Counted from the first letter of the stretch, positions 46,738 to 56,828 are shown. The stretch: 64,000 nucleotides of DNA from SIAJ01 sp963773845 (GCA_963773845.1 CAVZCU010000017.1:248001-312000); one strand, 5' to 3'. The notes: generated from the letters alone by a model not told the origin. A program made the numbers and translations.

Positions 46738-46781
46738 GTCCAACTCCGTTTCGTGATGATTCTCGCAGCCCCTTGGGGCGA

Positions 46782-48938
46782 TTACCGATCATCTTGCAAT
46801 TGACGTTTGAGTCGCTTCAGTTCCTGCAGATCGATGCCTTCCGTGGGGTGGTCGATCAAGTAGTCGACGTCCTTCAATGCCTCGATCTTCAGTCCCTTCG
46901 ACAGATAAATCCCGGCCCGCATCGCTCGGCTTTGGGCGTCGTCGGGTCGCAAGATCAAGATCCCGTCGAGATAGCGCAAGCCGGCATCGACATCTTGCTG
47001 ATTGCGGGCAATGCTGAGGAGGTTATTCAGCATTCGCGTGATGATTGTCCGCTTGGGCACTGGCTTGAGGAACTCGTCGCCAATCTCACGGCCCGCGAAG
47101 TCGGAGCCCAGCTTCTTGGCCTGCTCGGCAGTCATGAGTTCGCCGCGTTCGTAAACATCAATGAACTTACCCTCACCCTTCTTCGGTATGTGCCGCACGA
47201 TGAAATGTCCCGGCAGGCCGATGCCGACGACCGCGACACCCATCCGGCGAGCCATATCCAGGTATAAGACGCTCAGCGTGATCGGCAGGCCTTCGCGGTC
47301 GTCGATCACTTCGTTGAGGTAGCTGTTCGAGCGGTTATAGTAATCGCTGCGACTGCCGTGGAAGCCGCGTTTCTCGAAGAAGAATGTGTTCAGCGCCTTG
47401 AGCTTGGCCTCGTCGTTCGCGTCTTTCGGCAAACCCGCACCCGCCTTCTTCGCCATGCGTTCGACCTCGTCGCGGTAGGCATCGACATCGACTTCTTCGT
47501 TGTCGAGTTTGGCGATCAAGAGTGCCGCGTGGATGAGATCGATCTTTTCTTCCGGCCCATCGAGCACATGCCGAAGTCGCTCGTAGACGCGCTGCTGGTT
47601 CACTTTCGTGGCCAATTCCTTGAGCTTGGCGGCCTGCTGCTCCAACTCGGCGGCTCGGGCCCGAATCACGTCCGTGCTGTTCTTTTCCTTCGCGAGTTTG
47701 CCGAGGTCGGGGGCCTTGCTGGCGAGTAGTTCGAGCACGGTCTTCGATGCACCGAGGGCTGACGCCAGATTCTTGCCGACGCGGAAGCTCTTGAACTCCG
47801 CCTTCGTGTCGCGGAATTTGGCGAGGCCGACCTGGCCATCCACCCATTCGGCGTCTTTCGATTCGATCGCGAGCTGTCCGTTGACATAGCATTTGGCGCC
47901 GTCCTTCTCGACGTGGACGCGGATCGTGTTCCAATCGCCCGGCTTGTAATGCGGCGTCGCGACGTCCTTGAGAATGGTCCACGAATTGACATCGGGTCCA
48001 TCGAATCGCGTGAGCCGTAGCTTCCCGCCGGTTGGATAAAAGCCGTAATGGCTGGTGCCATCATGCCGAAAAATCAGGCCAGCAGCGCCGCGTTCATCGT
48101 TGAGCTTCACCGTGACGGCCAGGTCGAACGGGACGGCGGGTGGCTTGTGCTGGGAAATGCAAATGCTCCGACCGCCGAAGCCGCTACCGACGCCCTCGAC
48201 GCGCAGCCGGCCGGCCCGCTGGCTCCAGCGCGCGCCCATCTCGGATTTCCATTCATCGGGATCCAGAGCGCCGATCGTGACCCAGGCGTCCATCGGCACC
48301 GGGTTCGGCTTGGCGAGGAGCGGCTTGAGATCGTTGACCACGCCGGCGAAGGCGAGATTCTCGGAAACGATGCCCTTGAGCGTGATGATCCCCTGGACTC
48401 GCCCAAACATGTCGACTAGCGGGCCACCGCTATTGCCCGGCTCGACGGCCATGGCGAGCTGAATCATCTTGCGTCCCTCGATCTCGCGGGTCGCCGACAC
48501 GACCCCGCTAACGACGCTGAATCGCAACCCCCGAGGGTTTCCGAACGCGACCACGCTGGCGCCATCTTTCAATTTGCTCGAATCGCCGAGCGGCAGCGTC
48601 TTGAGACCCTTGGCATTGATCTTGATGATGGCCAGGTCGCGTTTGTGGTCGTGGGCGTGGACGGCGACAACGTCGTATTTTTTGCCGCCGGCGAACTCAA
48701 CGCTCAGCGGCCGGCCCTCGCCGATGACGTGGGCATTGGTCGCGATCAGCCCATCGGCCGAGATGACAAAGCCGGTTCCGAGTCCCTCGCGATTGGCCTC
48801 GCGGCCCTTGGAGATGATGGCGCATAGCGAGGGTTTGACGAGATCAGTCAATTCTTCGACGGTCTTGGCTTTGGGCTCGTCGGCAAACGCGGAAGATGCA
48901 ATCGCCAAAAGAATAGCGGTGGCGGGGATGCGAGACAT
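46782..48938 (-). CDS. Secreted trypsin-like protease fused to a LamG/DUF1080-like and a SirB1 transglutaminase-like domain
   Basis: An intact 718-residue protein with a signal peptide (MSRIPATAILLAIASSAFA). Residues about 25-215 are a DegP-like trypsin domain with complete triad: His in IATNAHVIG, Asp in KRDLAIIKI, Ser in VEPGNSGGPL. Residues about 225-395 are a concanavalin-like module (GLIFRHDGTSHYGFYPTGG; GDWNTIRVHVEKDGAKCYVNGQL). Residues about 450-640 match SirB1/transglutaminase-like proteins (NSYLNEVIDDREGLPITLSVLYLDMARRMGV; GLPGHFIVRH), followed by TPR-like helices. I do not know this three-part fusion elsewhere. It may sense or process envelope proteins and glycans. PDZ domains usual in DegP are absent. 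Confidence 0.87.
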   Translation of the reverse strand: MSRIPATAILLAIASSAFADEPKAKTVEELTDLVKPSLCAIISKGREANREGLGTGFVISADGLIATNAHVIGEGRPLSVEFAGGKKYDVVAVHAHDHKRDLAIIKINAKGLKTLPLGDSSKLKDGASVVAFGNPRGLRFSVVSGVVSATREIEGRKMIQLAMAVEPGNSGGPLVDMFGRVQGIITLKGIVSENLAFAGVVNDLKPLLAKPNPVPMDAWVTIGALDPDEWKSEMGARWSQRAGRLRVEGVGSGFGGRSICISQHKPPAVPFDLAVTVKLNDERGAAGLIFRHDGTSHYGFYPTGGKLRLTRFDGPDVNSWTILKDVATPHYKPGDWNTIRVHVEKDGAKCYVNGQLAIESKDAEWVDGQVGLAKFRDTKAEFKSFRVGKNLASALGASKTVLELLASKAPDLGKLAKEKNSTDVIRARAAELEQQAAKLKELATKVNQQRVYERLRHVLDGPEEKIDLIHAALLIAKLDNEEVDVDAYRDEVERMAKKAGAGLPKDANDEAKLKALNTFFFEKRGFHGSRSDYYNRSNSYLNEVIDDREGLPITLSVLYLDMARRMGVAVVGIGLPGHFIVRHIPKKGEGKFIDVYERGELMTAEQAKKLGSDFAGREIGDEFLKPVPKRTIITRMLNNLLSIARNQQDVDAGLRYLDGILILRPDDAQSRAMRAGIYLSKGLKIEALKDVDYLIDHPTEGIDLQELKRLKRQLQDDR

Positions 48939-49017
48939 GTGCGGCTCCGGGCGGGCAAGAACAGTGTATCATCAATACGGAGTTGTTCGGCATATCGCGT
49001 GTGGATAGCATGGGCGG

Positions 49018-49254
49018 ATGCCAACGGTGTTGCGAAGCGGACCCTACCGCTTTTTCTTTTATGCGGGCGATGGCGGAGAACCGCCTCATATTCACGTTGA
49101 GCATGACGACTGCGAAGCGAAATTTTGGCTCGATCCGATCCGCCTGGAGCGAAGTCATGGCTTCCGTCGACGAGAGATTGGTCGACTCCAGAAACTAGTC
49201 GAGGAACAACAGCAAATCCTTCTGGAGAGTTGGCATGAATTCTTCGGTGGCTGA
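49018..49254 (+). CDS. DUF4160 domain protein
   Basis: A 78-residue protein with the DUF4160 signature: RFFFYAGDGGEPPHIHVEHDD, then AKFWLDPIRLERSHGFRRREI and the helical tail LVEEQQQILLESWHEFFG. DUF4160 genes are nearly always followed by DUF2442 genes, as here with a 20-base overlap, and the pair has been suspected to be toxin-antitoxin-like. The GEPPHIHV His residues may be functional. No direct evidence of activity. Confidence 0.88.
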   Translation: MPTVLRSGPYRFFFYAGDGGEPPHIHVEHDDCEAKFWLDPIRLERSHGFRRREIGRLQKLVEEQQQILLESWHEFFGG

Positions 49255-49564
49255 ATCCGGTCTCGCAACGGCAATCACCGTCGAGGTTGATGAGGAATCA
49301 TTAACTGTCGAGTTGGCCGATGGTCGAACCGTCGCGGCGCCACTGGCGTGGTACCCACGGCTTGTTCACGCCACTTCCGAAGAGCGAAACAACTGGAGAT
49401 TGATCGCCGGCGGACTCGGAGTTCATTGGCCGGCGCTTGACGAAGACATTAGCGTAGCAAACCTGCTGAACGGTCAACCGTCGACTGAGAGCCAAGCTTC
49501 TTTCAAGAAATGGCTTGCCGGCCGAGCCAAATCGACTCCAAGGAAACGGCGGAGCCGGGGCTGA
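49235..49564 (+). CDS. DUF2442 domain protein
   Basis: A 109-residue protein overlapping the DUF4160 gene by 20 bases, with GAGAG seven bases before its ATG. The family motif is seen as LTVELADGRTVAAPLAWYPRLVHATSEERNNW and the end GLGVHWPALDEDISVANLL, described by its core parts LAWYPRL and HWPALDEDIS. The C-terminus is basic (KSTPRKRRSRG), which could contact nucleic acid. It is likely the partner of the preceding gene in a two-component accessory module. Confidence 0.88.
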   Translation: MNSSVAESGLATAITVEVDEESLTVELADGRTVAAPLAWYPRLVHATSEERNNWRLIAGGLGVHWPALDEDISVANLLNGQPSTESQASFKKWLAGRAKSTPRKRRSRG

Positions 49565-49617
49565 ACTTCGCGGCGCCAGGGCGCGAAGCCGGCTGTCCTA
49601 GGTCCTACGATAAGTCC

Positions 49618-50614
49618 ATGCAACTAGTCCTTATCCCCGGCGACGGCATCGGGCCGGAAGTGACCGACGCGGCTCGGCAAATCGTCGCTGCGGCCGGCGC
49701 CCATATCGACTGGGTGGTCGCTCCCGCGGGCCTCGATGCCGCCGAGCGATTGGGCGATCCCTTGCCCGATTCGACGCTCGATGTCATTCGCAAGCATCGC
49801 GTGGCGCTCAAAGGCCCGTGTACGACCCCCGTCGGCAAGGGCTATCGCTCGATCAACGTGAAGCTGCGCCAGGGGCTGGACCTATACGCGAGCGTGCGGC
49901 CGGTGCAGTCGCTGCCCAGCGTGAAGACGCCATTCGACAATGTCAATCTCGTCGTCGTGCGCGAAAACACCGAAGGACTTTACGCGGGGCTGGAGCACGT
50001 CGTCGTTCCCGGCGTCGTGGAAAGCCTGCGCGTAATCACGCGTCCGGCTGCCGAACGCATTGTGCGCTATGCTTTCGAGCTGGCCCGCAATCAGGGCCGA
50101 CACAAAGTGACGTTCTGCCACAAGGCCGACGTGATGCGGATGAGCGACGGTTTGTTTCTCAAGTGCGCCCGCGGTGTCGCCGACGAGTTTCCGTTCATCA
50201 CGTTCGATGAGAAGCTCGATCGACAATGTGTGCCTGGAACTGGTGCTCGACCCGACGAAATTCGACGTGCTGGTCATGGAGAACCTGTTCGGCGACGTGA
50301 TCAGCGACCTGTGTGCCGGCCTGGTCGGCGGCCTGGGGGTCGTCCCCGGCGCCAATCTCGGCAGTCGCTATGCCGTGTTCGAAGCGGTGCATGGCAGCGC
50401 CCCGGACATCGCGGGCAAGGGGCTGGCCAATCCAATCGCCTGCGTGCGCTCCGCCGCGATGATGCTGGAACACGTCGGCTGGCGCGATGCGGCCCAGCGG
50501 ATTGAGCATTCCGTGCGACTAACACTCGAAAAGCGAGTAGGGTTGACGCGCGATCTCGGCGGGGATGGGAACACGGAGACGATCACGCGGGAGTTGATTC
50601 GGAACCTGGGTTAG
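49618..50614 (+). CDS. NAD-dependent isocitrate dehydrogenase-like enzyme (IDH/IPMDH family), frame broken once
   Basis: ATG 49618 (MQLVLIPGDGIGPEVTDAARQIV). One base must be removed near 50215 to join FITFDEKL to IDNVCLELVLDPTKFD; 331 residues result. Substrate and cofactor motifs are TPVGKGYRSINVKLRQGLDLYASVRP, RENTEGLYAGLEH, HKADVMRMSDGLF, VMENLFGDVISDL and FEAVHGSAPDIAGKGLANP, which match the beta-decarboxylating dehydrogenases. The RENTEGLYAG form favours NAD-isocitrate dehydrogenase over isopropylmalate dehydrogenase. With citrate synthase at 34 kb it would serve the TCA cycle, though the genes are not linked. Confidence 0.9.
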
Positions 50615-50638
50615 CCCGGAACGCAACGATCGAAAAGC

Positions 50639-51834
50639 TCACCTGGGGTGGCCGCTTGACGCACCCGGCGTCGCGTCGCGGCTGGCCGCCATGCTCGATC
50701 TCGACTGCTTCATGACACGGGCCTTTTCGATCGCCTTGACCACGACCGCCCGGGCCACCTGCTGGCTGTACACGTCGGCCCCCCACACGACTGCGTGGTG
50801 GCCGTCGTGGAACGCGTTGTCCGGGAGGGCGGCCCGCAGGTCGGCGACTTCGATGCCGTACTGCTCCCGCAGCTCGCGGACGAACTGCGCGATCCGCTCG
50901 TTGACGGCGGGCGGGTACCATGCCCGGATCACGGACGCCTCAGGGGTCACGAACGCGACCGGAATCGTCCCGTGTTCCTTGACCGATTTGACCAGGTCGA
51001 GGAAGCACTGGGTCGGTGACTCGCTGAAGTCGATGTCCTGCATCCGCTTGAAGAGCAATGTGCGGTTGGCCTCGATCGCCAGCCGCAGTACTTATCCGGA
51101 GCCCACCTCTCGTAAAACGGCCGCTTCCACCCGAGGTCGGACGCCGGTCGGCGCTCGTGGTGGGTCACATTGTTCGGCAGCCACATTGGGTTGAGCATCC
51201 CGAGTAGCTGGAACCGGAACCCGAACCACGGGTTACAGTTTGCCTCCCGCCAGTCGGTCTCGGTCTCTTCCGGAAAGCCGTAATGCTCGACGAGTTGTAC
51301 TTCTTTCCAAGTCATGCGGTCGCCACGAAAGGTAACCATATCGTCGGAGAGCTTCTTGCTTTTGTTCAAATCGAACGGGTCCGATGCAGAAAAGGTCGAG
51401 AATCGGGCCGGGCAAATCTCCAGGACAACAACATCGGGCCGTAGGCCGCGGTCGAGGAGCCGCTGCCAGTGGACCATCTCGCCGATCGGGCCATTCGCCA
51501 TGACGGCCAGGTTGTAGGCGAGACACGGAGTGCCGGTGTCGTCGGCCACGGTCTCCTCGACGACCGCGGGACGTACACCGTACATGGTCCGCGACGAGCC
51601 GAGGAAGACGACCGTGACCGGATCGCTGCTCGGCGACTGCACGCGATCCTGGTAATGCTCCGCCGGCAGATCGAACATCGGATCGCGCACGCCGGGCTTG
51701 AACGCAACGTCAAGCGCTAGCCCGACGTTGAAAGCGATCAAGGACAGCACGCTGCCCCAGACCGTCGAACGGGCTCGGCGAAGACGACGATGGATACGAC
51801 GAGACTGCAACACGACTCCTATTTCCGGGATCAC
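50639..51834 (-). CDS. SGNH-hydrolase-like protein 3 of a tandem set, frame broken once
   Basis: ATG 51834 overlaps the stop of the preceding gene by four bases (ATGA). About 398 residues after adding a base near 51088. An N-terminal transmembrane segment (VWGSVLSLIAFNVGLALDV) anchors the protein. Block I has the nucleophile Ser in VTVVFLGSSRTMYGV; NPWFGFRFQLLGM is shared by all three paralogues; the C-terminal Asp-x-x-His is in NAFHDGHHAVV. These are features of AlgX/AlgJ-like acetyl-transfer proteins. It is co-transcribed with an MBOAT gene, suggesting a role in O-acetylation of an exported polymer. Confidence 0.78.
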
Positions 51835-52880
51835 TCACCCGTCTTCAACGCCGGAATGATCAACTCCTTTACCAGCCGTTTGGTATAAGTCGGCGCCGCG
51901 GTATAGAGCATGTGGTGCCCGTCGGCGAAAGCGTCGTCGGGCAGCCAGTCGCGGGCATCGATGACTCGGCCGTCGGTCCCTTCGCAAGCAATACTCTTGA
52001 GCATTTTCGTGGTCGCTTTTGCCGTGCAACCATACCAGGAGCGAAATTCGCTCCCCTCGGGCGACAGCACGACGACCGCGGTGATCCCTTCGTGTCGGCA
52101 CATTGCCAGTACCTCACGCAATGCTTCGACCGCGGCCTCCCCAACGTCCATGTTCCGCAAGTTTTCAAAATGCCCGCCCCGGGCATAGGTCAAACCCTTC
52201 CGATACGATTCCGGAGTCACCGAGTCCGTGTATGGCTGCCAGCCGTCGCGATTCGGAAAAGCCCGAGCCTCGGCAACGATTTGCGGAGGCGTCCAGCGCG
52301 GCTGAAACAATCCCAACAATTGAAATCGGAAAGCGAACCAGGGGTTGTAAAGCGACTTTCGCCATTCCGAGCGATACTCCGGGTCCGAATAGCCTAGTCG
52401 CCCCATTTCCTGGATTTCTTTCCACGTTAGCCGATCCGGCCGAAGATGCCCAATCTCCGCGGGCTTTCCGTTCGGGGCGGCAAATAGCGACGGAACGATT
52501 TCCACCACCACAATGTCGGGCCGAATCCCCCGATCGAGCAGTCGCTGCAAGTGCAGCGGCTGAAAGATCGGCCCTCGTCCCAGGACCGCCGCATTGAACG
52601 CCAGGCACGGGCGGCCGGTTGCCGCCGTCACAGCCGCCTCGACCGTCGGCGGGTGAAACGCGTTTGCCGTGCGTGACGATCCAATAGCCACGATCGTGAT
52701 GCGATTCGACACCGGCCGCGCCAGTTGTTCCTCGAGCCGATCTTGCTTGCCGTAAAAGAGCGGATCGCGCAAATCCGGGCGGGCGGCCAGCAATACGACC
52801 AATCCCACGTTCAACGCCAACAGCCCCGAGGCCGCCGAGAGGACGGTCGCGCGAGCCCGATGACGGCGACGGCGGGACAT
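51831..52880 (-). CDS. SGNH-hydrolase-like protein 2 of a tandem set
   Basis: Intact, 349 residues. Transmembrane anchor near residues 14-32 (LSAASGLLALNVGLVVLLA). Catalytic-type motifs: ITIVAIGSSRTANAF (block I Ser), RGPIFQPLHLQRLLDRGIRPDIVVVEIVP, and DDAFADGHHMLYTAAPTYT (Asp-x-x-His). It shares NPWFAFRFQLLGLFQP with its neighbours. The gene lies 53 bases after paralogue 1 and overlaps paralogue 3 by four bases, so the three are probably one transcript. Each may handle a different acetyl acceptor, which is inference. Confidence 0.82.
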   Translation of the reverse strand: MSRRRRHRARATVLSAASGLLALNVGLVVLLAARPDLRDPLFYGKQDRLEEQLARPVSNRITIVAIGSSRTANAFHPPTVEAAVTAATGRPCLAFNAAVLGRGPIFQPLHLQRLLDRGIRPDIVVVEIVPSLFAAPNGKPAEIGHLRPDRLTWKEIQEMGRLGYSDPEYRSEWRKSLYNPWFAFRFQLLGLFQPRWTPPQIVAEARAFPNRDGWQPYTDSVTPESYRKGLTYARGGHFENLRNMDVGEAAVEALREVLAMCRHEGITAVVVLSPEGSEFRSWYGCTAKATTKMLKSIACEGTDGRVIDARDWLPDDAFADGHHMLYTAAPTYTKRLVKELIIPALKTGE

Positions 52881-52933
52881 TCAGTTTCGATTCTCCACTG
52901 GCGTTCATGGGACCTGTTGGTCCCGTTGTTGAG

Positions 52934-54010
52934 CTACCTGCTCGCCGTGCTTACTCTCCCCTGCGTCCGCATCGCCGGGAGGATCACTTCTCGCGTCAGC
53001 CTTTCCGTGTACGGCTTGGCCCACTTGCGCAGAACGTGATGCGTATCGGCGAAGGCCTCATCGGGTAGCCAGCTCCGGGCGTCGACCACGACAATCTTGT
53101 GCTCATGCCGGAGGCGATCGAGCATCTTGGCCAAGTCATCATTCACGCGCTGGGGATACCAGGAGCGAAAGGTCGTACTCTCCGGGGGCACAACGACCGC
53201 CACCGCGATCCCCGCCGCCTTGCATTCGCATAATAGGTCCTCAAACGCCTGGACGTGCGGGCCATCAAACTGGACAAAGGGAAGCTCCGGCTCGTAGGTT
53301 CGTCGGACCCACATCACCGCCTGAGGATAAAACGACGGCGTCAACGGATCCCAAGGATCCCACCCGCCATGCTTACCCGCCTGCGGCTGATACGTCACGA
53401 CACCCGGCGGCAACCAATTGCGGGCAACGTGTGCCAGCAATTGAAATCGGCAGCCGAACCACGGATTGAGCGTCGCATCCCGCCAATCATCGTGCATTTC
53501 CTTGTCGGGAAAGCCATATTGGCAGACCGTCCGCAACTCCTGCATGGTTAAACGATCCGCTCGCAGCACGGTCGCGTCATAAGGTCGGTCGCCACTCCAA
53601 GCGAACGCATATGGCAATAACTCAACGATCGCGAGATCCGGCGTTTTTCCCCGACCCAGCAAACGCCGGAAGTGGATCAATTGCGCGATCGGACCGTCGC
53701 CTTGCAGCGCCATGTTGTAGGCGGCCACTGGCTGACCGGTTTCGGCTTGAAGCGTCGCTTCCAAAGCCCCCGGTTCAACGCATGCCGCGGTCCGCGATGA
53801 GCCGAGCGCGAGGATTCGCACCGATGCGTCCGGCCGCTCGAACCGAGCAGCCATCGCCTGGGCCTTCATGTCAAAGACCGGGTCGCGAAAGCCAGGCTGC
53901 CAGTACACGTAAGTAGCAAGCAACACGTTAAGCAAAACCAGCGTGCCCACCGCATAGCAAGCGGTCGACCGGGCCCGACGGCGAACGTAAGTCGGTTGCA
54001 ATCGCCCCAC
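52934..54010 (-). CDS. SGNH-hydrolase-like protein 1 of a tandem set
   Basis: Intact, 358 residues from GTG 54010, only seven bases after the repaired MBOAT stop. Transmembrane anchor near residues 17-37 (ACYAVGTLVLLNVLLATYV). Motifs: VRILALGSSRTAACV with the candidate nucleophile Ser, KTPDLAIVELLPYAF, NPWFGCRFQLLAHV, and DEAFADTHHVLRKWAKPYT with Asp-x-x-His. The same layout as AlgJ/AlgX-type proteins that finish acetyl transfer in the periplasm after an MBOAT protein carries acetyl groups across the membrane. The start codon is not certain; TTG 54001 is an alternative. Confidence 0.82.
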   Translation of the reverse strand: MGRLQPTYVRRRARSTACYAVGTLVLLNVLLATYVYWQPGFRDPVFDMKAQAMAARFERPDASVRILALGSSRTAACVEPGALEATLQAETGQPVAAYNMALQGDGPIAQLIHFRRLLGRGKTPDLAIVELLPYAFAWSGDRPYDATVLRADRLTMQELRTVCQYGFPDKEMHDDWRDATLNPWFGCRFQLLAHVARNWLPPGVVTYQPQAGKHGGWDPWDPLTPSFYPQAVMWVRRTYEPELPFVQFDGPHVQAFEDLLCECKAAGIAVAVVVPPESTTFRSWYPQRVNDDLAKMLDRLRHEHKIVVVDARSWLPDEAFADTHHVLRKWAKPYTERLTREVILPAMRTQGRVSTASR

Positions 54011-54017
54011 GTTCTGC

Positions 54018-55502
54018 TCAGAAGTCGAAGTAGAAGAACGCTCGGGTGGTATCTGGCGACAGCACCTGCGAGGCGACGAATATCAAGGCGCAGTCCGGCG
54101 CCGAGCACGGGGCCCGGAATCCGCTTCCAGAGCCAGAGCCAGGCGCCCGATAGCACGATCAAGTGAGCGAACACGACGAGGTAAACAGTCCACCACAACC
54201 GATTCTGATCCATCGGCAGTCGAACGCCGTGAGCCGGAATGAACATCTGCTTGAGCACGGCGAACGCATTCTCCAACGACGGCTGCGCGAATACCATGGA
54301 CACCGTGATGAAGAACAGGGTGACGAGGATGCGCATCACCGTGCCGACTTTCGTTTCGAGCACCATTTCAACGATGGCTTGGTGTCGACGAATGCCTTGA
54401 ACGCCCGGTGGACAATCAGCATGAACCCATGGACTAACCCCCAGACCACCCAACACCAGGTTGCTCCATGCCAGAGTCCGGCGATACCGAACGTAATGAT
54501 CAAATTCGCGCCAGTGAACAGGAAACTGCCGCGGCTGCCGCCGAGAGGAATGAAAACGTAGTCTCGCAGCCAAGTCGATAGACTGATGTGCCAGCGGCGC
54601 CAGAATTCCGCGACATTCTGCGAGATGTACGGCATGCGGAAGTTCACGGTTAGCTTGTACCCGAGGAGGTGGGCGCAGCCGAGGGCCATGTCCGAGTAGC
54701 CGCTGAAATCGCAGTATACGCGAATCGCAAACGCGATGACCGCCATCCACACCGCTTCGCTACTGAGGTTCGAAATCGGTTGATCGTGAACGATGTGCGG
54801 ATTAAACACGCGATCGCTATAGATGGCCATGCAGTCGGCGATCGCCAGTTTCTTGAATAATCCCATCGCGATGAGTTGGATGCCGTGCTGGGCCCGAATC
54901 CAACTCCAGCGCTTCCGCCGATGCACCTGGCGCAAAAAGTCGCCTGCCCGCACAATGGGCCCCGCCACCAAATGGGGGAAGAACAGAATGAAGAGCATGA
55001 AGTTCGGCAGATTGCGCTCGGCCTTGATCTTGCCACGGAACACGTCGACCGTGTAGCTGATGGCTTCAAACGTGTAGAAGGAAATGCCGAACATGACGAA
55101 CGTCTTGGCGACGTAGTGATGTTCGCGGGCGACGCCCAACTTGTCGTAAATGGAATCAATTACGGGATAGATGGAGTCCAGAAAGAAGTTGACGTATTTG
55201 AAATAGCAGAGCACACTCAGATTGACGCCGATGCTGAGTAGCATCAGCGACCTTGCCAGCCAGCGTCTTTTCGCGTGCTCGATTCCGAGTGCCAAAAGCC
55301 AATCCAACGTCGCCGTGCCGACGACGATGACCGCGAGCCATTGGTTAAAAGTCGCATAGAAGAAATAACTGGCCGCGAGCAACAGATAAACGCGCAGCCG
55401 CTTCCATGGCATCGCCCAATAAGCGGCGAACACCACCACAAAGAAAATGAGATACTGGTGGTGCGTGAACAATAACTCGTAATCTTGATTCTTTGACTGC
55501 AT
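54018..55502 (-). CDS. MBOAT family O-acyltransferase (AlgI-like), frame broken twice
   Basis: About 494 residues from ATG 55502; breaks near 54366 and 54095 need repair, after which the protein ends in AFFYFDF, the typical AlgI C-terminus. It has many membrane helices (IFFVVVFAAYWAMPW; YLLLAASYFFYATF). Family motifs are FPHLVAGPIVRAGDFLRQV, IRVYCDFSGYSDMALG, FWRRWHISLSTWLRDYVFIPLGG and AGLWHGATWCWVVWG, the last containing the catalytic His. It moves acetyl groups across the membrane to SGNH partners encoded just downstream. The polymer modified (cellulose-, alginate- or other polysaccharide) is unknown. Confidence 0.9.
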
Positions 55503-55790
55503 GCCCGCCGGCCTCGAATGCGGGGAAAGACGGGCGGGATATAAAGGATGCGGGCGAACGAGTCAACAGCTGTCTGGCCCGCAATAGTTACCTGTATTGC
55601 GCAGATAACCAGTTTGCCAGCCAAGCGGGCGAACTTGGGCAACGCACGTTTTCATTTTTCGAGACTACCTCAGTGCCGGATTTGCCGATCGTGCCGATTA
55701 GGAAGAATTTGCACCCGCCACGACAGTATTCTACCGTCTTAACGGGGGCATTTTGCTCCTATTGTCTTCGTCACACCAAGTTCGTGAATC
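55503..55790. other. Divergent intergenic region between MBOAT and kinase genes
   Basis: No gene or strong hairpin is seen in these 288 bases. Both flanking genes read outward, so promoters for the acetylation operon and the kinase must lie here, but I could not identify convincing -35/-10 or -24/-12 boxes. Confidence 0.4.
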
Positions 55791-56828
55791 GTGGTAACTC
55801 CCGCGCCCATGTCGTCACTTCCCTCTGCTGTCGATGCGCATTCGACGCCGCGGAGGACAGGCACCATCCCGCCCCGGACGGGCCGTTCCCGCGATTGGTC
55901 GCGATTCAACGGGCTGACCCCTGGCACCTGCTTTGGAAAATATGAGCTGGTCAACCGGATTGGAGAAGGTTCGGCCAGTGCCGTATTTCTCGGCCGGCAC
56001 AGAAAGCTCCGCGTCCCGGTCGCAATCAAAGTGCTCGATCGCGTCCTATTGGAGTCCGACCCGGAACTGTTGAAGCAACTCGTTTCCGAAGCGATACTTC
56101 TGGCTCAGATCAACCACCCGAATGTGGTGCGGCTCTGGGACCTGGACGATGAATCGGACCACCCATATCTGGTGCTCGAGTATGTCCGCGGCGGCACGCT
56201 CGCGGACCTCATGCGGCAACGCGGTCGAATCCCATTCGCTTATACCTGGGCAATCATCCGGCAAGCGGCTGAGGGGTTGGCGGCGGCCCACAAGTTGGGC
56301 ATCGTTCACCGCGATGTGAAGCCGGGAAATCTCTTGTTGGGCGACGATGGGCATGTGAAGGTCGCCGATTTGGGACTGGCAATTATCACCGGCGATCGCC
56401 ATGACGAATCGTTCCGATCCGATTCGGATAGCTCGCTGATCGCGGGCACTGCGGCCTATTTGGCCCCCGAGCAAGCCGACGATCCGCGTAACGTGGATCA
56501 TCGCGCGGATATTTATTCTCTGGGAGCCACCCTGTACCATGCACTGACCGGCCGTCTCGTCTTCGAGGGTCGATCGACGCAAGAAGTTCTCATGAAACAC
56601 GTCCATCAGGCGCCGACGCCGCCCGGACATTTCGTTTCCGATCTGCCGACTCCGTGTTCGGCCGTGTTGATGCGCATGCTCTCCAAGCGGCCAGAAGATC
56701 GATTCGCCTCATACGATGAATTGCGGCTAGCGCTTGCTCAGGCTGTCGGCGACCGCCGGGCGCCGCGGCCGCTCGCGGAAGCGTTTCTCGCCTTCGCGGC
56801 TGGTTCGTCTCCCAGTGTGGAGACGTAA
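55791..56828 (+). CDS. Soluble Ser/Thr protein kinase
   Basis: 345 residues from GTG 55791; ATG 55809 is an alternative start six codons in. The kinase domain covers residues about 50-320: GEGSASAVFLGRH, catalytic Lys in VAIKVLDRV, EYVRGGTLADLMRQRG, HRDVKPGNLLL, DLG in place of DFG (VADLGLAI), AYLAPEQADDP and DIYSLGATLYHALTGR. There is no transmembrane helix or sensor domain, unlike most planctomycete kinases, so it is probably cytoplasmic. No phosphatase or sigma factor is adjacent. Confidence 0.9.
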   Translation: MVTPAPMSSLPSAVDAHSTPRRTGTIPPRTGRSRDWSRFNGLTPGTCFGKYELVNRIGEGSASAVFLGRHRKLRVPVAIKVLDRVLLESDPELLKQLVSEAILLAQINHPNVVRLWDLDDESDHPYLVLEYVRGGTLADLMRQRGRIPFAYTWAIIRQAAEGLAAAHKLGIVHRDVKPGNLLLGDDGHVKVADLGLAIITGDRHDESFRSDSDSSLIAGTAAYLAPEQADDPRNVDHRADIYSLGATLYHALTGRLVFEGRSTQEVLMKHVHQAPTPPGHFVSDLPTPCSAVLMRMLSKRPEDRFASYDELRLALAQAVGDRRAPRPLAEAFLAFAAGSSPSVET

